Source: Variovorax paradoxus NBRC 15149 (lineage in GTDB: Bacteria > Pseudomonadota > Gammaproteobacteria > Burkholderiales > Burkholderiaceae_C). Taken from it: 64,000 nucleotides of DNA. The notes beneath the pieces were generated by a model. The model had not been told where the DNA came from, did not search any database, and saw nothing but the letters and a program-made list of their open reading frames with translations. The position numbers were made by a program, and so were the translations under genes. Position 1 is the first letter of the stretch. Each line of letters starts with the position of its first letter. The DNA is taken from positions 23,293 to 87,292 of the forward strand of contig NZ_BCUT01000009.1 of the NCBI RefSeq assembly GCF_001591365.1, in the 5' to 3' direction. Of the stretch, positions 34,409-43,822 are shown in pieces.

Positions 34409-35458
34409 ATGACCTTGCAGATCGGCACCCACACGCTGGAAAACCGCCTGTTCGTCGCGCCCATGGCCGGCGTGACGGACCGGCCGTTCCGCATGCTGTG
34501 CCGTGAACTCGGCGCCGGCTATGCGGTCAGCGAGATGGTCACCTCGCGCAAGGAACTCTGGAACACGCTCAAGACCTCGCGCCGCGCCAACCACGACGGC
34601 GAGCCCGGTCCCATCGCGGTGCAGATTGCCGGCACCGATGCGGCCATGATGGCCGAGGCCGCGGTCTACAACATCGAGCGCGGCGCGCAGATCATCGACA
34701 TCAACATGGGCTGCCCGGCCAAGAAGGTCTGCAACAAGTGGGCCGGTTCGGCGCTGATGCGCGACGAGCCGCTGGCGCTTGAAATCGTGCAGGCCGTGGT
34801 CGACGCGGCACAGCCCCACAACGTGCCGGTCACGCTCAAGATGCGCACCGGCTGGAGCGAAGAGCACCGCAACGCAGTGAAGCTCGCGCGCGATTTCGAA
34901 TCGGCCGGCGTGCAGATGCTCACTGTCCATGGCCGCACCCGCGAGCAAGGCTACAAGGGCAGCGCCGAGTACGACACCATTGCCGCAGTGAAGGCCGCGG
35001 TGCGCGTGCCGGTGGTGGCCAATGGCGACATCCGCTCGCCCGAGAAGGCGCGCGAAGTGCTCGCGGCCACGGGCGCCGACGCGGTGATGATCGGCCGCGC
35101 CGCGCAGGGGCGGCCCTGGATCTTCCGCGAGATCTCCCATTTCCTGGCCACGGGCACGCACCTTGCGCCGCCGCTGGTCGCCGAAGTGCGCCGCCTGCTG
35201 CTCGACCACCTGGTGGAGCACTACGCGCTCTACGGCGAATTCAGCGGCGTGCGCACCGCGCGCAAGCACATCGGCTGGTATGTGCGCACGCTGCCGGACG
35301 GCGAAGCCTTCCGCGCACGGATGAACACCATCGAAGACTCCGCTGCGCAACTGCGCGCGGTCGGCGATTATTTCGACGGGTTGGCGGACCGCATGCCCGT
35401 GCACCAGGCGGCCGAAGAGCTGTCCGGTGAAGAGGAGGCGGCCTGCGCCGCCGGTTGA
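34409..35458 (+). CDS. dusB: tRNA-dihydrouridine synthase DusB
   Basis: DusB reduces uridine to dihydrouridine in the D-loop of tRNAs using FMN and NADPH. The 349-residue product has the FMN-binding barrel start (APMAGVTDRPFR), the catalytic Cys in NMGCPAKKV, and the helical C-terminal domain. It sits 19 nt ahead of fis, the order known from E. coli and shared by most proteobacteria, so both are one transcription unit. Confidence 0.95.
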   Translation: MTLQIGTHTLENRLFVAPMAGVTDRPFRMLCRELGAGYAVSEMVTSRKELWNTLKTSRRANHDGEPGPIAVQIAGTDAAMMAEAAVYNIERGAQIIDINMGCPAKKVCNKWAGSALMRDEPLALEIVQAVVDAAQPHNVPVTLKMRTGWSEEHRNAVKLARDFESAGVQMLTVHGRTREQGYKGSAEYDTIAAVKAAVRVPVVANGDIRSPEKAREVLAATGADAVMIGRAAQGRPWIFREISHFLATGTHLAPPLVAEVRRLLLDHLVEHYALYGEFSGVRTARKHIGWYVRTLPDGEAFRARMNTIEDSAAQLRAVGDYFDGLADRMPVHQAAEELSGEEEAACAAG

Positions 35459-35477
35459 GAGGAAGAGAAGAAAAAGC

Positions 35478-35714
35478 ATGAGCAAGAAACACATCGAGGA
35501 CTGCGTGCGCACCAGTCTGGACAGCTACTTTCGTGATCTGCGCGGCACCGAACCCGACGGCATGTACGAGATGCTCGTGCGTGTGGTCGAGAAGCCCCTG
35601 CTCGACGTCGTGATGACGCGCGCCGAGGGCAACCAGTCGAAGGCCGCGCAATGGTTGGGCCTGAATCGCAACACGCTTCGCAAGAAGCTGGTTGAACACA
35701 AACTCCTGAAATAA
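35478..35714 (+). CDS. fis: DNA-binding protein Fis
   Basis: Fis is a nucleoid protein and global regulator. The 78-residue product keeps the C-terminal helix-turn-helix LDVVMTRAEGNQSKAAQWLGLNRNTLRKKL. The N-terminal beta-hairpin region is shorter than in E. coli (98 residues), as usual for beta-proteobacteria. The ATG at 35478 has an A/G-rich ribosome binding region. It is co-transcribed with dusB and followed by purH after 20 nt. Confidence 0.95.
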   Translation: MSKKHIEDCVRTSLDSYFRDLRGTEPDGMYEMLVRVVEKPLLDVVMTRAEGNQSKAAQWLGLNRNTLRKKLVEHKLLK

Positions 35715-35734
35715 ATAACTCCACGGCATATTCC

Positions 35735-37342
<1,608 letters not shown>

Positions 37343-37390
37343 GCCTGTGTGCTCGGGCGGGGCACCCTTCGGCGCCCCGCAACAGACGGG

Positions 37391-38686
37391 TCAGAGCGAG
37401 CGCAGCGTCCTGAAAACCTGCCGCGCCGCATCAATGGTTGCGGCAATGTCGTCGTCGCCATGCGCCGCGCTCACGAAGCCGGCCTCGTAGAGCGCCGGCG
37501 CGATGTACACGCCGCGCTCCAGCAGGCCGTGGAACAGCGCGTTGAACTTCGCGTTGTCGGTGGTCATCACGGTCGCGTAGTTCTGCGGCAGCTCGTTCAT
37601 CAGGAAGAAGCCGAACATGCCGCCCTCGCTGTCGGCGTTGAAGGGCAGCCCCTCGGCCGCGGCGGCGGCCTTGAGGCCGTCGGCGAGCGAGCGCGTCTTC
37701 TTGCCGAGCGCCTCATAGAAGCCGGGCTTCGAGATTTCCTTCAGCGTGGCAAGGCCGCAGGCCGTGGCCACCGGGTTGCCCGACAGCGTGCCGGCCTGGT
37801 AGACCGGGCCGAGCGGCGCGAGCTGCTCCATGATGGCGCGCGGGCCGCCGAAGGCCGCCAGCGGCATGCCGCCGCCGATGACCTTGCCGAGCACCGTGAG
37901 GTCGGGCGTGATGCCCAGCACGCCCTGCGCGCCGTGCAGGCCGACGCGAAAGCCGGTCATCACTTCGTCGAACACCAGCAGCGCGCCGTGCTGCGTGCAC
38001 AGCTCGCGGCAGCGGGCGGCGAAGGCGGGCGTGGCGCGCACGAAGTTCATGTTGCCGGCAATCGCCTCGATCATCAGGCAGGCGATGTCGTTGCCGTGCA
38101 GCGCGAAGGCTTCCTCGAGCTGCGCGATGTTGTTGTACTCGAGCACCAGCGTGTGCTGCGTGACCTCGGGCGGCACGCCGGCCGAGGTGGGGTGGCCGAA
38201 GGTGGCGAGGCCGGAGCCGGCTTTCACCAGCAGCGCATCGGCATGGCCGTGGTAGCAGCCCTCGAACTTGATGATGTGCTTGCGGCCGGTGGCGCCGCGC
38301 GCCAGGCGCAGCGCGCTCATGGCGGCCTCGGTGCCCGAGCTCACGAGCCGCACCATCTCCATCGACGGCATCAGCGCCAGGATGGCTTCGGCCAGCTCGA
38401 TCTCGCGCTCGGTTGGCGCGCCATAGGAAAAGCCCTCGAGCACGGCCTTCTGCACCGCCTCGACCACCGCGGGGTGGCCGTGGCCCAGGATCATCGGGCC
38501 CCAGGAGCCGATGTAGTCGATGTAGCGCTTGTCGTTGGCGTCCCAGAAATAGGCGCCCTCGGCGCGGCGGATGAAGCGCGGCGTGCCGCCCACGGCCTTG
38601 AAGGCGCGCACCGGCGAATTGACGCCGCCGGGAATGACGGCGCGGGCGCGCTCGAAAAGAATGTCGTTTTGGTCAGCGTTTGGCAT
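37391..38686 (-). CDS. hemL: Glutamate-1-semialdehyde 2,1-aminomutase HemL
   Basis: HemL converts glutamate-1-semialdehyde to 5-aminolevulinate, the C5 route to heme, with PLP. The 431-residue product has the PLP Asp in FDEVMTGFR and the PLP lysine in LGKVIGGGMPLAAFGG, with the N-terminal PGGVNSPVRAF typical of the family. The ATG at 38686 overlaps the thiD stop (TGATG), so it is translated in a run with thiD. Confidence 0.96.
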   Translation of the reverse strand: MPNADQNDILFERARAVIPGGVNSPVRAFKAVGGTPRFIRRAEGAYFWDANDKRYIDYIGSWGPMILGHGHPAVVEAVQKAVLEGFSYGAPTEREIELAEAILALMPSMEMVRLVSSGTEAAMSALRLARGATGRKHIIKFEGCYHGHADALLVKAGSGLATFGHPTSAGVPPEVTQHTLVLEYNNIAQLEEAFALHGNDIACLMIEAIAGNMNFVRATPAFAARCRELCTQHGALLVFDEVMTGFRVGLHGAQGVLGITPDLTVLGKVIGGGMPLAAFGGPRAIMEQLAPLGPVYQAGTLSGNPVATACGLATLKEISKPGFYEALGKKTRSLADGLKAAAAAEGLPFNADSEGGMFGFFLMNELPQNYATVMTTDNAKFNALFHGLLERGVYIAPALYEAGFVSAAHGDDDIAATIDAARQVFRTLRSL

Positions 38687-39651
38687 CAGTGTCGGGTGTC
38701 GTGAGGGGGCAGGGCAAAGTCTTGCGGCGCGTCGGGGTCTTCATCGTCGTCATCGTCGTCTTCCGGCTCGGCCCAGAACAGGCGGTCCGGCAGCACGTGG
38801 CCCATGCCGGGCCGGAAACCCGCGTCGAGGCAGCGGTCCATGTAGGCCAGGGCCTCGGTGGTGGCGGCCACCAGGTCGGTGCCGCTCGCGAGCAGGGCGG
38901 CCAGCGCGGCCGACAGCGTGTCGCCCGCGCCGGCAAAGACCGCTTCGAGCCGCTCGTATTTCTCGCTGGCGAGCACCGACTGCGGCGAGGCCAGCACGTT
39001 GTCGATGAACTGGTCGGGCAGCACCATGCCGGTCACCAGCGTGTAGGGCACGCCGAACTCGCCGGCGGCCTTGGCGATGTCGCGCGCGCCGGGCGGACGC
39101 TCGCCGCTCCAGTCGGGCAGCAGCCAGCGCCACAGCGTACTGTGGTTTCCAACCAACACTGTGGCCTGGGGCAGCAGCAGCTCGCGGAAGGCGTCCAGAT
39201 AGCCCTCGATGAGGTCCTCGTCCCACCAGGAAAGGTTGGGCATATAGGCCACCAGCGGCACCTCGGGGTAGTCGGAGGCGGTCTCGGCGATGGTGCTCAG
39301 CGCGTCGGGCGTTCCGACGAAGCCCACCTTGATGAGCTGGACCTCCACGTCCTCGAGGATGGCGCGCGCCTGCTCGGCGATGGCCTCTTCCTCGAAGGCG
39401 AAATGGTCGAAGATCTCGGCCGTGTCGCGGGCGTAGGCGCCTGTCACCACCGGCAGCATGTGCGCGCCGACCGAGGCCATGGCCAGTGCGTCCGCGCCCA
39501 GGCCGCCCGCGCCGCTCGGATCGCTGGCGTTGAAGACCAGCACGCAGGGCGGATTCAGGTCGCGCTCGGCCACCTCTTCGGCGTCCGGCGAGGGGTCGTT
39601 AAGATTGCCCGGTTTGCGGGCGTGGTCTGCTGGATGTAAGTAGATGGTCAT
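38686..39651 (-). CDS. thiD: Hydroxymethylpyrimidine/phosphomethylpyrimidine kinase ThiD
   Basis: ThiD phosphorylates HMP and HMP-P in thiamine synthesis. The 321-residue product has the ribokinase-like motifs ASDPSGAGGLGADAL and the C-terminal GAGDTLSAALAALLA with the catalytic Asp. It is longer than classical ThiD (about 265) owing to a 30-residue N-terminal extension and a C-terminal tail with a run of acidic residues. Pairing with hemL in one unit and divergence from rubredoxin is the arrangement seen. No other thi gene is near. Confidence 0.9.
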   Translation of the reverse strand: MTIYLHPADHARKPGNLNDPSPDAEEVAERDLNPPCVLVFNASDPSGAGGLGADALAMASVGAHMLPVVTGAYARDTAEIFDHFAFEEEAIAEQARAILEDVEVQLIKVGFVGTPDALSTIAETASDYPEVPLVAYMPNLSWWDEDLIEGYLDAFRELLLPQATVLVGNHSTLWRWLLPDWSGERPPGARDIAKAAGEFGVPYTLVTGMVLPDQFIDNVLASPQSVLASEKYERLEAVFAGAGDTLSAALAALLASGTDLVAATTEALAYMDRCLDAGFRPGMGHVLPDRLFWAEPEDDDDDDEDPDAPQDFALPPHDTRH

Positions 39652-39762
39652 ACGCCGGGCGAAATCCCCTGGATGGTGGCATAGGCGCGACGTTTACCGT
39701 CCGCCAGTGAGATACGCATAGATACACTCGTTGCATTTAATGAACAAGGACTTTAAGCTCCG

Positions 39763-39933
39763 ATGAATACGAAAACTTGGATGTGCCTGATTTGTGGGTG
39801 GATCTATGACGAAGCGGTTGGTGTACCGGAAGACGGCATCGCGGCAGGCACGGCCTGGGCCGATGTTCCGATGAACTGGACCTGTCCTGAGTGCGGTGCG
39901 CGCAAGGAAGACTTCGAAATGGTTGAAATCTGA
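39763..39933 (+). CDS. Rubredoxin
   Basis: This 56-residue iron-sulfur protein carries a single Fe ion on four Cys (C8, C11, C41, C44) in the rubredoxin motifs CLICGWIYDEA and CPECGARKEDFE. It is a cytoplasmic one-electron carrier. It lies divergent from thiD and 82 nt ahead of pilG, so it may be transcribed separately from the pil cluster. The partner reductase or oxygenase is not in the window. Confidence 0.96.
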   Translation: MNTKTWMCLICGWIYDEAVGVPEDGIAAGTAWADVPMNWTCPECGARKEDFEMVEI

Positions 39934-40015
39934 AAGCATGGCATAGGGCTACGCGATTTGCGCCGATGTACGGTGCGGCGGGCATCCAAGTCTCATCTCA
40001 GCAGGAGCATGTGCA

Positions 40016-40414
40016 ATGGGGCCGAATGGATCAGGTTACAAGGTGCTCGTCATCGACGACAGCAATACGATCCGGCGCAGTGCCGAAATATTTCTGAAGC
40101 AGGGCGGGCACGAGGTTCTTCTCGCGGAAGACGGCTTCGACGCGCTCTCCAAGGTTAACGACCACAAGCCGCATCTGATTTTCTGCGACATCCTGATGCC
40201 GCGGCTGGACGGCTACCAGACCTGCGCCATCATCAAGCGCAACGCTCATTTCTCCAATGTTCCGGTCGTGATGCTCTCCTCGAAAGACGGCGTCTTCGAC
40301 AAGGCGCGCGGCCGCATGGTCGGGTCGCAGGACTACCTGACCAAACCCTTCACCAAAGACCAGCTGCTGCAGGCCGTGCAGCAGTTTGGCACCCTTCAAC
40401 AGGAAGTGCAGTAA
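40016..40414 (+). CDS. pilG: Twitching motility response regulator PilG
   Basis: PilG is a single-domain CheY-like regulator of the type IV pilus chemosensory system. The 132-residue product has the acidic pocket VIDDSN, the phospho-acceptor Asp58 (FCDILMP), and Lys110 in YLTKPF. No DNA-binding output domain follows, so it acts by protein contact, as PilG does with the pilus extension motor. pilH follows without a gap (stop at 40414, start at 40415). Confidence 0.92.
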   Translation: MGPNGSGYKVLVIDDSNTIRRSAEIFLKQGGHEVLLAEDGFDALSKVNDHKPHLIFCDILMPRLDGYQTCAIIKRNAHFSNVPVVMLSSKDGVFDKARGRMVGSQDYLTKPFTKDQLLQAVQQFGTLQQEVQ

Positions 40415-40780
40415 ATGCCCATTCGAAAAATCCTCGTCGTCGACGACTCCAAGACGGAACTGGTGTTCCTCTCGGACCTGCTCCAGAAGAACGGCTTTGC
40501 GGTCAAGACCGCCGAAAACGCCGAAGACGCCATGCGCCGCCTCGAAGAGGACCAGCCCGACCTGATCCTCATGGACGTCGTCATGCCCGGCCAGAACGGC
40601 TTCCAGCTGACGCGCGCCATTGCCCGCGATCCGCAGTACGCCGCCATCCCGATCATCCTGTGCACCAGCAAGAACCAGGAAACCGATCGCGTCTGGGGCA
40701 TGCGCCAGGGCGCCCGCGACTACATCGTGAAGCCGGTCAACGCGGCCGAGCTGATGTCCAAGATCAGCGCGCTGGCCTGA
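40415..40780 (+). CDS. pilH: Twitching motility response regulator PilH
   Basis: The 121-residue receiver-only protein has VVDDSK, phospho-acceptor Asp54 (LMDVVMP) and Lys106 (IVKPVN). In Pseudomonas PilH is the second CheY-like protein of the Chp system and is linked to pilus retraction or phosphate drain. Its position right behind pilG and 19 nt ahead of the CheW-like gene supports the assignment over other receivers. Confidence 0.92.
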   Translation: MPIRKILVVDDSKTELVFLSDLLQKNGFAVKTAENAEDAMRRLEEDQPDLILMDVVMPGQNGFQLTRAIARDPQYAAIPIILCTSKNQETDRVWGMRQGARDYIVKPVNAAELMSKISALA

Positions 40781-40799
40781 GCAGGCGCCTGCCGAGTCC

Positions 40800-41333
40800 A
40801 TGGCCAATCGCGACGCTCTCCGAGCCTTCCAGTCCCGGCTTGCAAGCCGCCTGCAGGCTGCGCGCACGACCGGCGTCGCCGCCTCGTGGCTCGCGGTCGA
40901 GGCGGGCGAGGGCAAGTACCTGTTCCCACTCGGCCACGCGGGGGAAATCTTCCCGTGGACGCCGCCGCAGCCCGTGCCCTACACGCAGCCCTGGTTCCTG
41001 GGCGTGGCCAACCTGCGCGGCGGCCTCTATGGCGTGGTGCACCTGTCGGCATTCGCCTCGGGTGCGCCGGACAACACGGCCGCCACCGAGGCGGCCCGCA
41101 TGCAATCGCGGCTCGTTGCCCTCAACGAGCTGCTCGAAGTGAACTGCGCGCTGCTGGTCGACCGGCTGGCGGGACTGCGCGGCGCCGAGGCCTTCACGGC
41201 TTCGGAGCCGCCTGGCGCACAGGCACCCGCCTGGCTGGGGCATCTGTACACCGATGCGGCGGGCGAGCGCTGGCAGGAAATCAACCTGCAGGCGCTTTCT
41301 CAGCAACCCGAGTTTTTGAGTATTGGCGCCTAG
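40800..41333 (+). CDS. pilI: CheW-like adaptor protein PilI
   Basis: The 177-residue protein is a CheW-domain adaptor (EAGEGKYLFPLGHAGEIFPW, GVANLRGGLYGVVHLSAF), which couples the receptor PilJ to the kinase ChpA. The position between pilH and pilJ matches the pilGHIJ order of Pseudomonas and other beta- and gamma-proteobacteria. pilJ follows after 42 nt. Confidence 0.9.
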   Translation: MANRDALRAFQSRLASRLQAARTTGVAASWLAVEAGEGKYLFPLGHAGEIFPWTPPQPVPYTQPWFLGVANLRGGLYGVVHLSAFASGAPDNTAATEAARMQSRLVALNELLEVNCALLVDRLAGLRGAEAFTASEPPGAQAPAWLGHLYTDAAGERWQEINLQALSQQPEFLSIGA

Positions 41334-41375
41334 TGCTTCCGCACAGCCCAAAGACAACCACCTGAAGGACCGACC

Positions 41376-43688
41376 GTGAGCTCGATCGCCGACAAGTTCA
41401 AGAAATTACTGCCCGCGAACAGCGGCAACGACAAGGCCCGCGTCGACGGCTCCGGTTCCATATCGCTCGACGACGTCGACACGGTTCAGGCCCTGGAGGA
41501 AAAGACCATTCGGCTGGCCCGCAAGGACGGCGCGCCGGCCGCGCCGCTGCCCGCCGGCTTTGCCGACGAAATGCTCGGCGGCAGCGAGGCGGCCAACGAG
41601 GCGGCATCGCCCGAAGGCGCCGTGCCCCAGGCCGCGGGCGGCCGCGCGGGTTCGAACCCGGCGCGCCAGCAGCGCGTCCTGGCCATCATGCTCGCGGTGG
41701 TGGTGCTGCTGCTGCTGCTGGTGGCCGGCTCCGCCATTCTTCGCGCCGAGCGCCTTGCGCAGCAGGTGGCCGCCACCGGCCAGTCGCTGATGCAGTCGCA
41801 GCGGCTCGCAAAGTCGATCTCCCAGGCCCTGGTGGGCAGCGCCCCGGCCTTCGTCGAAGTGAAGGACAGCGCCGACGACCTCACGCGCCGCGTGCAGGGC
41901 CTGACCAACGGCGACGACGCCCTGCGCCTGGAGCGCGTGGGCAACCAGTACGACGAGGACATGGCCAAGATCAACCCCCTGGTCGTCCGTGCCGATGCCA
42001 GCGCCAAGGTCGTGCTGGCCCAGCGCCAGATCCTGACCCAGGTGGGCGCCGCCCTGCGCGACATCAACCAGCAGTCGTCCGCGCTGCTCGAAATGACGGA
42101 AACCGTCGCTTCGCTGAAGATGCAGCAGAACGCCACGCTGCCTGAAATCTCGGCGGCCGGCCAGCTCGTGATGCTGACCCAGCGCATCGGCAAGTCGACC
42201 AACGAGTTCTTCACGGTCGAGGGCGTGAACCCCGACGCCGTGTTCCTGCTCGGCAAGGACCTGAACACCTTCCAGGAAACCACGCGCGGCCTGCTCGACG
42301 GCAATGCGCAGCAGCGCTTCCCCGGCTCGAAAGACCCGCAGACCCGCCAGCAGCTCGAAGCCATTCTCAAGACCTACGAGCAGATGCGCACGCAGGCCTC
42401 GGCCATTCTGGGCAACCTGCAGGGCCTGGTGGCCGCGCGCGAAGCGCAGGCTTCCATCCTGACCGACAGCGAGCCGCTGCGCAAATCGCTCGGCGAGCTG
42501 CAGGACAAGCTGTCCGCGCGCACCGGCCTTGGCGCCGGAACGATCGTGATGCTGTTCGTGCTCTCGCTGGCCGCCCTGGCGCTGGCCGGTGCCATCGGTT
42601 TCGTGCAGGTGCGCGAAGGCCGCGAACGTGCCGCCGTTGCAGAGCGCGAGCGTCTCGCGGCCGAGCAGGCCAGCGAAGAGGCCGGCCGCATCAACAACGC
42701 CAACCAGGCCGCCATTCTTCGGCTGATGAACGAACTGCAGACGGTGGCCGAAGGCGACCTGACGCAGGAAGCCACCGTGACCGAAGACATCACCGGCGCC
42801 ATCGCCGACTCGGTGAACTACACGGTGGAAGAACTGCGCCTGCTGGTGGGCAACGTGCAGAACACGGCCACCCGCGTGGCGCAGACCACCTCGCAGGTGG
42901 AAAGCACCTCCACCGAACTGCTCGCCGCCTCGACCGAACAGCTGCGCGAGATTCGCGAAACCGGCCAGTCGGTGGTGACCATGGCCGAGCGGATCAACGG
43001 CGTGTCCTCGCAGGCGCAGGAGTCCGCCACGGTGGCGCGCCAGTCGCTGCAGGCTGCCTCCTCGGGCCTGCAGGCCGTGCAGAACGCCATCGGCGGCATG
43101 AACTCCATCCGCGACCAGATCCAGGAAACCTCCAAGCGCATCAAGCGCCTGGGCGAGTCGTCGCAGGAGATCGGCGAAATCACCGAGCTGATCTCGGACA
43201 TTACCGAGCAGACGAACGTGCTGGCGCTGAATGCCGCCATCCAGGCCGCATCGGCCGGTGAAGCCGGCCGCGGCTTCTCGGTGGTGGCCGAAGAAGTGCA
43301 GCGCCTGGCTGAACGCTCCGCCGACGCGACGCGCCAGATCTCGGCGCTGGTGAAGGCCATTCAGACCGACACGCAGGACGCGGTGGGCGCCATGGAGCGT
43401 TCCACGCAGGGTGTGGTCGAAGGGGCCAAGCTGTCCGACAATGCCGGTACCGCGCTGTCCGAGATCGACCGCGTGTCGCGCCGGCTGGCAGACCTCATCG
43501 AGCAGATTTCGCAGTCCGCCTCCCGCGAGGCCGATTCGGCCAACGTGGTGGCCGCCAACATCCAGCACATCTTTGCCGTGACCGAGCAGACCGGAGAAGG
43601 TACCCGCAACACCGCCCAGCAGGTGCGCGAGCTGTCGCAGATGGCCGAGGAACTGCGCCGCTCGGTGGCCCGATTCAAGATCGCCTGA
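41376..43688 (+). CDS. pilJ: Methyl-accepting chemotaxis-type receptor PilJ
   Basis: This 770-residue receptor senses pilus-related signals and controls ChpA. A 100-residue cytoplasmic N-terminus precedes TM1 (about 101-122); a periplasmic region with PilJ-type repeats runs to TM2 (about 388-410), then HAMP and the signalling coiled coil with the hairpin tip AGEAGRGFSVVAEEVQRLAERS near 628-650. The GTG at 41376 is used as start (GAAGGA upstream). A 34-bp match to the 100-bp repeat lies in the 134-bp gap to chpA. Confidence 0.92.
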   Translation: MSSIADKFKKLLPANSGNDKARVDGSGSISLDDVDTVQALEEKTIRLARKDGAPAAPLPAGFADEMLGGSEAANEAASPEGAVPQAAGGRAGSNPARQQRVLAIMLAVVVLLLLLVAGSAILRAERLAQQVAATGQSLMQSQRLAKSISQALVGSAPAFVEVKDSADDLTRRVQGLTNGDDALRLERVGNQYDEDMAKINPLVVRADASAKVVLAQRQILTQVGAALRDINQQSSALLEMTETVASLKMQQNATLPEISAAGQLVMLTQRIGKSTNEFFTVEGVNPDAVFLLGKDLNTFQETTRGLLDGNAQQRFPGSKDPQTRQQLEAILKTYEQMRTQASAILGNLQGLVAAREAQASILTDSEPLRKSLGELQDKLSARTGLGAGTIVMLFVLSLAALALAGAIGFVQVREGRERAAVAERERLAAEQASEEAGRINNANQAAILRLMNELQTVAEGDLTQEATVTEDITGAIADSVNYTVEELRLLVGNVQNTATRVAQTTSQVESTSTELLAASTEQLREIRETGQSVVTMAERINGVSSQAQESATVARQSLQAASSGLQAVQNAIGGMNSIRDQIQETSKRIKRLGESSQEIGEITELISDITEQTNVLALNAAIQAASAGEAGRGFSVVAEEVQRLAERSADATRQISALVKAIQTDTQDAVGAMERSTQGVVEGAKLSDNAGTALSEIDRVSRRLADLIEQISQSASREADSANVVAANIQHIFAVTEQTGEGTRNTAQQVRELSQMAEELRRSVARFKIA

Positions 43689-43697
43689 TGAAGCTCT

Positions 43698-43731
43698 CCC
43701 CCAGTCTTCGCGCACTTCGTGTCGCTTCGCC
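43698..43731 (+). repeat. 34-bp core of the 100-bp repeat, copy C (pilJ-chpA gap)
   Basis: Starting 9 bp behind the pilJ stop codon, 34 bases are identical to the first third of the elements at 30699-30798 and 57234-57333, in the same orientation relative to transcription. The rest of the gap differs and has its own hairpin (GGGCGC/GCGCCC at 43768-43782). Confidence 0.9.
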
Positions 43732-43822
43732 GACCCGCTTGAGGATGGCGCGGGCTTCGTGCATTCGGGGCGCGCAGCGCCCAGTGGAAAACTGACAGTC
43801 AAGAAAACGGCGAGCATCCAAC

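Noticed and set aside
37357..37380. GC hairpin between purH and hemL as terminator
   Set aside because: Stem is fair but loop is long and there is no T-run on either strand, so it is only mentioned with purH.
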